A DNA stretch of 64,000 nt, from assembly GCA_958450365.1 (NCBI GenBank), contig CAUEEP010000933.1:62001-126000 (forward strand), read 5' to 3'. Positions within the stretch are counted from its first letter, which is position 1. The number at the start of each line of letters is the position of its first letter. The position numbers and the translations under genes are program-made. The notes under the pieces were generated by a model. The model ran no database searches. It was not told where the DNA came from and was given only the letters and a program-made list of their open reading frames with translations. This document shows positions 11,209-21,244 of the stretch, piece after piece. Source of the DNA: Mesorhabditis belari. Lineage: Eukaryota; Nematoda; Chromadorea; Rhabditida; Rhabditidae.

Positions 11209-11789
11209 TTATTAGGGTTTCTATGTTTTTATTAAAACTTTCAACATACATAAAACCACAATGAACGAACTCTAAGTTTCGAAATAAAGACCTTTCGAAT
11301 CTATGACTTGAAGCCATCTATCGGCAAGTTGGTCGATCCCGCGGCGGTACCACTTCTTGTTCTTAGAGGCGAAAAACTCGCGGCACCCTTTTTCGACTTC
11401 GCCGAGATTGTTGGAGGCTCGTCCACGAAGGAAGTGTGCCCTGGAGCGAAAAAAATGATAATCGGATGGTGCAGGGCCCGGACTGTACGCTGGATGTGGA
11501 AGAAGTTCAATTGAGTCGAGATTTTTGATCTTTTCCTTGGTTTGTCTGGCGGTGTGGCTTGTGAGGTTTTGCATTGTCCCCGAATATGGAATCTTTCCAT
11601 CTCTTTCCTACAAAGTAAAAAATTAAAAATAAATAGTTAAACACACGATAACTTAGCAAAATATGAAAGAGCAGATCAAATGCTACAAAATAGATATGGG
11701 ACGTATATATTAAACGAATTTGTTAGCTTCAAAAAATTGTTCAAACTTCAAGAGAAAAAAAAAGCGAAAACTTTTGGTTCACCCTAATA
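11209..11789 (-). mobile_element. mariner family A, deletion derivative with transposase C-terminus
   Basis: The right end carries the family A terminus (complement of TTAGGGTGAACCAAAAG) at ~11770-11789. On the minus strand the N-terminal start (MERF type) is joined by deletion to DNAKPHTAR-like sequence, then PAPSDYHFF (third catalytic Asp region) and the C-terminal tail LADRWLQVIDSKGLYFE. This is the only family A copy here retaining the mariner C-terminus. It cannot encode a full transposase. Confidence 0.7.
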
Positions 11790-11800
11790 CTACTACTAGC

Positions 11801-12251
11801 TACCGTAAATACTGTAATAGTACCCGTCCCATGGGTAGACTTGCATCACGAGGCTATCGATACAAACGGTAAGTTCATGTTTGAGCCTTCAGATCTCGGT
11901 TTCTCGTACAACTATAAACTTATTTCATTGGAAAGCCAAGAATGTCAGCTTTGACTACTATCTCACACAGAGCAAATTCGCATAGGTGAGTGCGTTAAAA
12001 GGCTTATCAATACACAAATATCGGGAAGTATCGATAAGGTGCCTACTCATTAAAAGTCGCCATGTATAATTTAGCAATCAAAAGCTGATATTCCCGACTT
12101 CCAAATGAAACAATTCTCAAATTGAGAGCTATTCTAGAAGCAGAGATCTGAACGTTCAAACATTAGCATGTCGTTTGTATCGATAAAATCGATAAGCTAG
12201 TCTACCCGTAGGGCACTAGAGGGATGGGGTACTATTAGGGTATTTACGGTA
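11801..12251. repeat. Foldback element FB1
   Basis: Left end TACCGTAAATACTGTAATAG, right end ...CTATTAGGGTATTTACGGTA. The two ~200-bp arms are diverged inverted repeats (both with GATCTGAACG/CTTCAGATC and GGTAGACTTGC/GTCTACCC landmarks) around a centre near 12020. It sits next to a mariner A end, as FB2, FB3, FB4 and FB5 also do. Confidence 0.65.
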
Positions 12252-12845
12252 TATAAGCCTACTAAAAGAATTGAATTTATCGCAAAGTCTCTTTAGATAC
12301 ACGAAAACGGTGTGTCTTTTTGAAAATCACTATGAAAAATCAAAATTCCTACTTCACAATTTTAGTTCTCACTGTTTTCAATCAGAAAACAGATTTAGCT
12401 ACCTATCAAAACCCCAAAAAGAATCATTTTTGCGTCACCGACTCGCCTTTTTACTCTTTATAAACAAAAGTTTAAAAGTTTAGACTGTTTGCTTTTATTT
12501 GTGAGCAAGTTTAAGCCATTTACCTTGCCATATAGTTACCGAAAAAAAGACACAATTTAAAGCAACACAAACACCTCTGGAAACAATCACACAAGAAAAC
12601 TCTCGACAAAAAAAGGAAATGACCCTTGTTACGAGAATAATTGTCAGCAAATAAAAGCAGGTTAACAATATGAAGACTTTGGCATACAAGAAGGTGTGTA
12701 AAATGTCGGAAAAATTTGAAACGAAATCACAAGAGCTAACCGAGAGGCCAATGAAATTTCAGCAGAATTGAAAAATCGAAGGAAATCTTCAGAAAATCAC
12801 AATAAGGGCTAAGGCTAAGCGGAAAAAGCAAAAATACAAATACAC
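12252..12845 (-). other. Conserved 3' flank of copy 3
   Basis: Reverse-orientation version of the ~0.6 kb flank found after each F-box/WD copy. It includes TTTATTTGTGAGCAAG near 12494, the complement of the probable poly(A) region. No other gene seen. Confidence 0.5.
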
Positions 12846-15406
12846 CTATGGATACGATGCATCAAAATCGATCAAGATGATTGTGTCCCCGGTTCCATCT
12901 TGCGATCCAACTGCACAGACGAGCAATGTTTCGGTGGCTTTAAGACGGCAAAGCCAACTGCCACCGCCAGATCCACTCGATTGAAGACGAACGAGGTCAC
13001 GGACGAAAATACCTGAAATTGGAAAATGATTAACAAAAGAATACTAAATTTAACATAAATTTAAGTTTGAATAGTTAACGAGCCAAGCTATTTAGTTAAT
13101 AAATTCTACTTCAAAGAAAACTTGAAGTCCGGACAAATTTGCTTATCTTATAGCCCACTTTACCAGGTAATTTAGAACAACTTACCTTTATCCACATCCC
13201 ACAGCTTGACCGAGCCATCGTAAGAAATTGTCACCAAAAGTCCCGAGTCGAGCCATTGCAATGAAGTGATGGGCGACGTGTGACCATTTCCTCCTTGCAA
13301 GCCATGAATCCACGAACCACCGTCACGAATGTCCCAAACCTAAAGAAAAGGAAGAAGTTGTCATAGGCTTACCCTATGACACCGTACCCCGACGTCCGAG
13401 TTGGCATTGGAGCCGACCAAAATGTTTCCGCGAAGTTGCATCCCAGGGCTGAGACTTCCATGACCCACAAAAATTGCGATGCATGCTAAAAGAAATAAAC
13501 ATAAATGATATTGCAACAGAAAAGCGAACAAATAAAACCCACTTCCTCCACGTATATCCCAGACGCGAATCGTTCTATCAAGACTTCTCGAGACGACAAG
13601 ATCGCGCTCTGGCTCAAACTAAAATAGAATCCTGATTAAAGCCAAAAATTGACAATTCAACCCACCAAAAGTGAATCGACTGGACCCGTGTGACCTGTCA
13701 GCGTGTGCAAACACTCCCCTGTCTGCACATTCCAAACCTTATAGAATACTATAAAATTGAACAAAAAAGCATTACAAACTTTTACAGTAGAATCATCGGC
13801 ACCTGACGCAACCCGTTTTCCATCAAATTGTACAAACCCACCTGAAATTTCCCTTTGCTAAGGCTCTAACTTTGATACAAATACCTCCGCCAAGTGGCCA
13901 GTCAAAATGTGAAGGCATTTCCCGTCGACAATGTCCCAGACTCGGAGCGTTTGATCGCGCGATCCAGAAACAAGACTAAAACATTATGCTTTTAGCTAAA
14001 GCACACAATTTAGATCACTCACGTTGTGCCCTGTAGACTCATGCACCGAACAGTCTCCGTATGCCCCTGCAGAACATGACGCTGTGCACCGGTTTGACCA
14101 CACCAAACGCGCAACGTTCGATCATACGCGCCACTTAAATAATGCAATAGACTTTGTTCTCACAAGTATTTTTGTCTAGAATTTTGTTAGCATTGGCATT
14201 GTTAGCATTCATTGGCAACCCGTATCAATGGCACTAGCTAAAATCTATTATCTAACCTGACAATGTATTTACCATCATCGCTCACTTCAGACGTCCTAAC
14301 AAAACCCATATGGCCAGTTAGAGTGAGAGCCGGCTAAATTAAGACGTACAATAATGATAAAACGAAACAAACTTGAGCATCATCAACATTCCAAATCCGC
14401 AAACCAAATCCAAAACCGCAAACCAAACCAAACATATTATCATGATAAAAAGTAACGATACGACCAGACTGAACTTGTAGATAATTCATCGCATGTTGAT
14501 CGTGACCCTCAAAAACAATTCTTATAGCCAAAACATTTGTCCAAACTTTTAGAACAGTGCTTGATTGAATCGGTCGGGATCGCCAATTGGAAATGATTCG
14601 CTGCTTCCGCAAGTACAACGACTTCCATGACGATCGCTCATAGCATTTAGAAAAATTTTAAGTCAACAACAAGTTGCGTCACTAACTGTCCATATGCGAT
14701 CTCGCGTTCTCGTCGATTCTGATGTGCTTCTTGGAGGTTCATATGTGAGAAGATTTTGATTCCCGCTTGCTCATTTGCTCGATTCGTCGCCCAACCTCCG
14801 AGAAAACGAAAGCTAAACAAAAATAAGTTAGCGACGAGTCTTTTTCTAATCGTATTCTTAAACGTGAAAAACACTTGTTCCTAAAACTCTTGTTCTTAAA
14901 ACAAACATTATCATTTGTTTTCTTTCGCTTTAAAGCTTTCTTTGCTGCAGAATAATCACATTATTGAATCAGTAACAGTATCATCCTATACCTTAGAAGT
15001 GTAAGACCCAGTTTAATATCAATCTATCCGATATGTATTTTTAAATGTTCTATTATTTGCTCAAAACTGTAACACCTTGGCGCATCAAATTTCACATATC
15101 CTTTCTCCAAACATTTCTGTCGCCACGTCCGATCATCTTCACAAAGTCGCCGCCACGTCCGCGAAACGCCAGCACAAACCGTCAAATCGCACGGTGTCAA
15201 ATAGGCGATGATGCGAGATGCAACCTAAAAACAAACTATCAATCCCACAAGATTTAACAAAAGACAAACCTCCTCAGGCAACTGTGACAAGAAATCCTTT
15301 TGGAATAATGGTTCGATGAGATCCCTGAATTTGAAAATTTCACTGTTTAAGGTCATTCTCTTTACTCTTCGAGTTGAGTCTTGCTGCTCTCCGGCTTGTC
15401 CGACAT
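12846..15406 (-). pseudogene. F-box/WD40 gene copy 3, short form, two lesions
   Basis: ATG 15404-15406, stop 12846-12848. Exon 1 (15366-15406) encodes only [13 protein letters not shown] before a GA/GTAAAG donor, lacking the ~100-residue N-terminal extension of copies 2 and 6. The F-box reads [20 protein letters not shown], followed by [30 protein letters not shown] and WD blades. Lesions: the acceptor before the WKSLYL exon (~14647) reads AA, and one base is missing near 13836 in blade 4. It alone keeps Arg at the first three sites matching human FBXW7 R441, R465 and R479 (SGAYDRT, TVRCM, SGSRDQT). A Gly/Phe/Leu-rich in-frame insertion (MFGLVCGFGFGL) lies in blade 1 at ~14395-14450. The C-terminal cap is the conserved SGSGGGSW...VCAVGSQDGT type. 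Confidence 0.8.
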
Positions 15407-15860
15407 CTGCCCTAAATAAAAAATTATAGCAGAGGTAACACCGTAAATAACAAAACGAAAAACCCCTGAGCAAAATCCTACTATTACTAGCTACCGTAAA
15501 TATTGTAATGGTACCGCAGCCATTACAATGAATGAAAGCTTTCCAATGCAATAAGTTGATAACTGTTCTAGAAACAGAGATCTGAACGTTCAAACATTAG
15601 CATGCCGTTTGTATCCATAAAATCGATAAGCAAGTCTACCCTTAGGGCACTAGAGCGATGGGGCACTATTACAGTATTGATGGGACATACACATGCTAAA
15701 CGACTTGACCAGAATGAAATTTATCGCAAAAAGTCTCCTTAAATACATGAAAGGGGCGCGTTTTAGAACCCGCCATCAAAAGGCCTACGGTAGAATGTAC
15801 ACAAAACCATATTTTGTGGTTCCAATTTTCAGAAAGCTCTATTCCATTCACCCACAAAAT
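15407..15860. repeat. 5' flank of copy 3 and foldback/palindrome arm
   Basis: Matches 44150-44520 (copy 6) and the reverse complement of 59190-59590 (copy 7). Includes TACCGTAAATATTG near 15493, CAAACATTAGCATGCCG near 15590 and the stretch up to CCTACGGTAGAATG near 15790. Confidence 0.55.
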
Positions 15861-16095
15861 AACCTTTAGTGCACCATCTCGTAGATAAGGTTAGGCTTAT
15901 CAGCAGGATTGAAAAGACGCTGGGGTGTTGAAGCTGCGGGCGGCGAAGATTTACGGGTATTTAACCTGAACGCGCGAAGTTTTTTTCATTCGTCACATTT
16001 AGCCGCAAAGTTTTGAGCACTAAATTTATTTGAATTAACTATAATTGTAAATGAAGCACAAAAGCACCTGAAAATAGCCTAAAACACCTTGAAAT
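15861..16095. repeat. Half of the long palindromic element
   Basis: Bases ~15840-16065 are the reverse complement of ~58945-59170, including ACGCTGGGGTGTTGAAGC. They end in single-copy sequence at about 16070. Confidence 0.5.
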
Positions 16096-17400
16096 AGCTC
16101 TGGGTACGGTAATTCAAGTCAGGTCAGAACCGGCCAGAAAGGCCCAGGCCCAGATCTACTCAAGGATTGAGTGTGTCCGACAGAGAAGCCAGGACCTGGC
16201 TCTCGACTTGGGCTTGAAACAACCTTGATCCTGTAATGAAATCAGTTTAAGCTACTCAAATCTACCTGAACTAAAGCACAATCTCTATCTGAAGAAAACT
16301 TTGAAGCTTTATTGATCGATTGCATTGTTGCCCATGGGTCAAACCAGTTAAAATTGCAGTGACGCTTTTCAGTTCCATCTCTAGATATTTAAAGTACAGT
16401 TTCACATCAATACGTTCACCCAAGAAATGTTTAGAAGCGCATTTTCTTAAGTTAGCAGCACTGCTTGAATTCTTTCTTTTTTTATTGAAAAGAGGGCATC
16501 AAAAAAACCCTAGATTCAAAAAAATTGCTTTTTGATTGAGAAAAGGTTTAACTACGGATAACTCGTTTTCGTTTTCAACGTTTTCACCTGCAAATTTTGA
16601 TATTCTAAACACTAAAAGGGCACAAAATACACGAAAAAAATGGCACAAAGTTCTGTATTTTGTTTGGAAAAACGATCCCTCGGGAGCCGACTTTTTAAAG
16701 TCATCCGAAAATCTGAGCAATTAGAAGTAATTGAGATTTTGAAAAAATTTCCAATGAAGAGTTGTCTTTTCTGAGAGCTTTTGCAATGAAGAATGGTTTT
16801 ATGGCAAGATTTCTATAGTTATTTTTCGTTTTTTCTCTACATATGCGTCGTGGTGACGATTTGGAGAAGCAAGAATCGACACTTCGACTCGTCATTTTTT
16901 CGAATTTTTCTCGTTATTGGTTTGTGTTTTTATAACTTTTGCTTTTGCTTTTGATTTGGTAGTAAATTTAAGTTTTTCTTTTTTCTTTTTTCTTTTTAAT
17001 CCTATCTAACGATGTCGGCAGTTAGTTAAACTGCAGTTGGCTGAACGAGGGAAGGGAATTGTTATTGTGGAAGTTAGAAATGAAACAGTTTCTAAAAAAA
17101 TCCCTAAACTCTGCAAGCTAATATTTTCCAGGCGTCATCGACTTGGCATCGTTTCCATTTTTCCAAATGAATCCCCTCCTTCAATCATCGCCACCCGGAA
17201 GGACAATCTTGCAGATCTTTTTGCAGGCCTCAAAAAAAACCAATAAAAAGATCACACGAAGCTTTTCAGCTTTTCCGAACCGGTCACTGCATGTTATCCG
17301 TGGTGATGTCATTAAATCGTCTAACAAGTGTTCTCTATCCGTTAAATCATAAAAAGGCATTGTTCATTCAAAAATTCCGATATTAAAAAACTGATTACAG
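16096..17400. other. Single-copy stretch without a supported gene
   Basis: No repeat of this stretch was found in the window. Around 17130 there is a TTTTCCAG acceptor followed by ~35 open codons (VIDLASFPFFQMNPLLQ), which could be an exon, but nothing connects to it convincingly. Poly-T/poly-A tracts are frequent. Confidence 0.3.
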
Positions 17401-17837
17401 ATTTGGGAAGAAAAGAGTGATCGTAATTTGAAAAGAGCGATCGGATTCGCGTTTTTTTTCGACTTCCTCTCGCAATGTCACTCGATTACGTTCATTTTTC
17501 TATGGGGTTGGAAAGACTCGTGGCTCGGCTATCCTCAGATTCCCAGTTTTGATGCGGTGAGTGCAAATCCTTGTTCTAAACTTTCTATTCAATTCATAGG
17601 TTTTTTTCATAAACCTATGATATTTTTCTATCAACCAAGAGTCATTTTTCAGTGGCACCGGCTCTATTACGCCGTTCTGGTGACTACGGTGGCCGCACTC
17701 GGTCTGAGCATGAATCTGATAACTGTGTGGAAAATGAGGTTAGCCGTTTACATTTCTGTTTCTTAATGAGCTTTTGCGAAGCGGCAGGGTTTTAAGTATG
17801 TATTTTTATTCTCAAGTGATAGATTATGAGTCAATTA

Positions 17838-18000
17838 AGAACATAGAGAAAACTTGTGTCGAAGTTGAACTTCCAAATTCCGTGACGAGTCTCGGAGTTT
17901 GGGAACTTTTCTATTCTACTCTATAACTCGACTCCCAGTAATCAGATCGACTTGCGGTTGGTTTTAAAATGATCCTCATCAAATTAAATACATAGATCAG
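17838..18000 (+). repeat. Dispersed repeat S inside the receptor gene
   Basis: Reverse complement of 51860-52020 and again of 52030-52140 (two tandem versions there). Landmarks: GACGAGTCTCGGAGTTTGGG and TCGACTCCCAGTAATCAGAT. It lies exactly where the middle of the receptor is missing. Confidence 0.6.
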
Positions 18001-18049
18001 TGTTGTTTGATTTGATCAGTGTTTCAACCAAAATTTTCAAGTAACCTGA

Positions 18050-18160
18050 AAGTTCAAGCCAAACCAAGCCACAAAAGCTAAACCAAAACCAAGCCACATA
18101 AGATTTGGTTCAGCTTTGGTTCAGATTTGGTTTAGATTTGTGAGAAAAATCGAATAAATA
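18050..18160. repeat. AACCAAGCC / GGTTTAG inverted short repeat
   Basis: Runs of AAACCAAGCC are followed directly by their complement-like TTTGGTTCAG units, giving a hairpin-prone segment. Confidence 0.4.
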
Positions 18161-19159
18161 GCCAAGCCAAAGGAACTCAGCGAATAGCTTTTTCAAAAAG
18201 TCTTTGTTTAGAGTAAATGGAACTAGGATGAAAGGCGTAAAAACCTAAAGAAGCTAATAAAATTTGATCAAGTTAGAGTTAGAGGTTTGACCGTTTAGAG
18301 GTTTAACAAAGAAACAACAGCAATGGAGTATGCTTGGGATCACCATCTTCAGCACGCTAATCCAGATCCCTGCCGCTCTTTTCTTTGTGAGTTGCGAGTC
18401 TCTTTTGCATTCCACATCTCCAATTTTCAGAGCGCTCTTTCCTATACGGCATTCACGGGTAATCAACTCGAGCTGGCATCACTTATTGGCCAATTTGTGA
18501 GTCTTTCATTTCAATCAATTTTCTTCAAACGAGAACTCACAATTAGAACGTGGATAGCTCTGTATATTTGCAATTAAATTTCAGTTTTCCCCAGAGCCTA
18601 ACAGACATCGTTTTTTTGAGCATTTTAGTCTAAGCAACTATTGATACACTTTGTAACAAAAATTATAGACGATGATGTCATTTTTTATGCAGAGTTTATT
18701 AGGTATGACTAAAATTAACTATCTCTTAGCTTATAATCAAGCAATAACCTCTTCAGAAGAAGCTTCAGAAGAAGACGAGCTAATATTTCGAGTAGCATAA
18801 ATGCAAATTTCAGTCAAGTCTAGTCGCTCTGTGCGTCGGCAACTATCAACCCTATTGGGTGCTAGTGACGTCGAAGGAGTTGAGAAGAGAGATGCATTGG
18901 AACGCGCGAAGGTGCTTTGGTCTGGTTACAAACAGGAGCCAACAAATTCATCTTCAATCAGCAACTTGGACTAGTTAATTGCCCAATTTTAACATTCACC
19001 GTCTATGCATACAAATAAAGTTGACCCAATGGGGCTATTCATACAACTTTTCTTGGTGTTTTTATTCAACAGCACTCAACAGCAAGAGCACATTACTCAA
19101 TGAAATGATCACAACTTGATGCTCCTGAATTTTTTTCGTCATTTTACATTTCATAGAAA

Positions 19160-19500
19160 TTTAGAAAAGTTTACAGGAAAACCGTCGAATCCATTAAAAA
19201 ATCCATAAGATCGGGTATGCGGTTCCCCAAATCTTTGTACCGATCACGAAAATCTGTGCATATTTGATTATGATGATCAAATATATCATTCAATGCATCG
19301 GTGAGTAATTTAATATCTCCGTGAAGGGCCTAAAAAAACTGTGAAACTCCTAGACTTCTCTTTTGAAAAATCTCTAATATTGTATTAGATTGGCGACTTG
19401 AAATTTTGGTGTATTTATTCATTGCACTTTTTAGAAATAACTATGCATCAATCAATCTAGAGCTTTTACCAATAAAAAGTTGTAGGTTTATTCTTATAAA
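19160..19500 (-). repeat. Module Q, inverted copy with open exon
   Basis: The minus strand reads, after a TTTTTTTAG acceptor at ~19333, LHGDIKLLTDALNDIFDH, then YKDLGNRIPDLMDFLMDS, open for about 55 codons. Same module as 10075, 33098 and 46350. Confidence 0.5.
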
Positions 19501-19800
19501 GCAGACGTAGCAACGTTTGCCTTTTTTTGTCTTGTTTTTCTGTCCTCTTTGCCTTTTTTTCGAGCAGAATCGTTCAGTTTCTTCCCATTTTCCCGTTCTT
19601 TTTTTGGCCAAAGAAATGACACATCGATCCGTTCACACTTTGACCTTTTTACTGAATCTTCTTTTGTGAGACGTTCATAAGCTTGTGCCTTCTTTTTCTT
19701 TTTAAGCTCTGTGATTCAACGGAAAACCGTTAATGGATTAGATTTACATGCGAGCGGGAGAAGAGTTTCATCGAATTACGGGGACTAAAGAAGATTTAAA
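19500..19800 (-). pseudogene. Basic-protein-like block, inverted
   Basis: Reverse complement of the 46104-46349 type frame; here frame breaks are present. It lies between module Q and the F-box/WD fragment, the same order as at 9.8 and 46.1 kb. Confidence 0.35.
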
Positions 19801-19844
19801 GACCACCTTATATTAAAATGACACCAAAACAGCGAAGTGCAAGT

Positions 19845-20165
19845 GGGTTTTAGTTGTTCGCTAGTTTGTTGCAATCGCCTCTATATTTGTTTCTTTCAGC
19901 ATGCATCGCAATTCTTCTCAGTCATGAAAGGCCCTGGGACTCCGGCATGCAACTTCGCGGAAACAGTTTAGTCGCCTGCTATGCCAACTCGGACGTTGGG
20001 GTGTGTTTAATCAAGCCTATGACAACTTCTTCCTTAGGTTTGGGTTTGGTTTGGGTTTGGTTTGGGTTTGGTTTGGGTTTGGGTTTGGGTTTGGGACATT
20101 CGTGACGGTAGTTCATGCATTCACCACTTACATGGCGTAAATGGTCACACTTCGGCCATCACTTC
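19845..20165 (+). pseudogene. F-box/WD40 gene fragment with GTTTGG expansion
   Basis: Holds the blade 7 exon (CATGCATCGCAATTCTTCTC...GACGTTGGG) and the start of the blade 8 exon (ATTCGTGACGGTAGTTCATG). At 20034-20096 the intron-exon junction is expanded into about ten GTTTGG/GTTTGGG units, which keep a TTAG before them. The fragment ends in a short CATTGCAAT repeat. Inverted relative of 45730-46035. Confidence 0.65.
20034..20096 (+). repeat. GTTTGG minisatellite
   Basis: Alternating GTTTGG and GTTTGGG units, about 10 copies, derived from the exon start GTTTGGGACATTCG. A similar TTTGG expansion hits a different exon in copy 3 (~14395-14430, minus strand). Confidence 0.8.
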
Positions 20166-20199
20166 ACTTCATTCATTGCAATCATTGCAATTATCAATA

Positions 20200-21075
20200 C
20201 TTATCGATACACAAATATCGATAAGTATCGATAAGGTTTATGAGGTGCTTGCACATTGAAAGTCGTTAAGTATAAAATCGCAATCAAAAGCTGACATTCT
20301 TGACTTTCTCATGAACCAATTCTCAGATTGCTACTTATCGATACTTCTGGAACCTGAACGGTCAAAGATAAGCATCCCGTTTGTATCGATTAAATCGATA
20401 AGTAAGTCTACCCTTAGGGCACTAGAGGGATGGGGCACTATTACAGTATTCACGGTACATACACATGCTAAACGACTCGACCAGAATGAAATTTATCGCA
20501 AAAAGTCTCTTTCAACACACGAAAGGGGCGCGTTTTAAAACTCGCCATCAAAAGGTCTACGGTAGAGTGTACACAAAACCATATTTTGTGGTTCCAATTT
20601 TCCGAAAGCTCCATTCCATCGTCCTTTCTTAGCGCCTCACCCACACCCTTTTCTGCATCTGACGAATGAAAAATTCTTCGCGCGTTCAGGTTAAAGACCC
20701 GTAAATCTTCGCAGCTTCAACACCCCAGCGTCTTTTCAATCCTGCTGATGAACCTAACCTTACCTACGAGATGGTGCACTAAAGGTTATTTTGTGGGTGA
20801 ATGGAATCGAGCTTTCTGAAGATTGGAACCACAAAACATGGTTTTGTGTACATTATTCTACCGTAGACCTTTTGATGGCGAGTTCGAAAACGCGCCCCTT
20901 TCGTGTATTTAAGGAGACTTTTTGCGATAAATTTCATTCTGGTCAGGTCGTTTAGCAGGTGTAGGTACCGTAAATGCTGTAATAGTGCCCCATCGCTCTA
21001 GTGCCCTAAGAGTAGACTTGCTTATCAATTTTATGGATACAAACGGCATCCTAATGTTTGAACGTTCAGATCTCT
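20200..21075. repeat. Long palindrome upstream of copy 4
   Basis: Left arm ~20340-20640 and right arm ~20800-21070 are inverted repeats of ~0.3 kb, sharing ATAAATTTCATTCTGGTC-type, CCCTTTCGTGT, GTCTACGGTAG and CAAAACCAT landmarks. The unpaired centre of about 160 bp contains AACACCCCAGCGTC. The right arm forms the 5' flank of copy 4. Half-copies of this palindrome flank copies 3 and 7. Confidence 0.65.
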
Positions 21076-21244
21076 GTTGCTAGAACAGGTATCAACTTAT
21101 TTCATTGGAAAGCTTTCATTCATTGTAATGGCTGCGGTACCATTACAATATTTACGGTAGCTAGTAATAGTAGCATTTTGCTCAGGGGTTTTTCGTTTTG
21201 TTATTTACGGTGTTACCTCTGCTGTAATTTTTCATTTAGGGGAG

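Larger units (their letters stand above)
17431..18978 (+). pseudogene. Serpentine (7TM) chemoreceptor gene, central part missing
   Basis: Candidate exons: ~17431-17556 (ends FLWGWKDSWLGYPQIPSFDA, donor GTGAGT), 17653-17738 (YYAVLVTTVAALGLSMNLIT, a membrane span like TM1), 18321-18386 (SMLGITIFSTLIQIPAALFF, TM6-like), 18431-18496 (SALSYTAFTGNQLELASLIG) and 18814-18978 (SLVALCVGNYQPYWVLVTSK then ELRRE, TM7 plus tail, stop TAA). AATAAA follows at ~19013. The TM7 signature with Pro-Tyr and the SKELRR tail fits nematode serpentine receptors. TM2-TM5 are not found: the ~580 bp between exons 2 and 3 hold a dispersed repeat. Either a deletion/insertion pseudogene or an assembly loss. The subfamily could not be assigned. 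Confidence 0.55.

Noticed and set aside
16499..16895. Overlapping 60-75 codon frames on both strands
   Set aside because: Low-complexity AT-rich sequence, no splice context and no homologous copy; chance frames.
20036..20096. CRISPR-like or satellite array
   Set aside because: Units are 6-7 bp without spacers; it is a simple minisatellite grown from an exon start, and the genome is eukaryotic.
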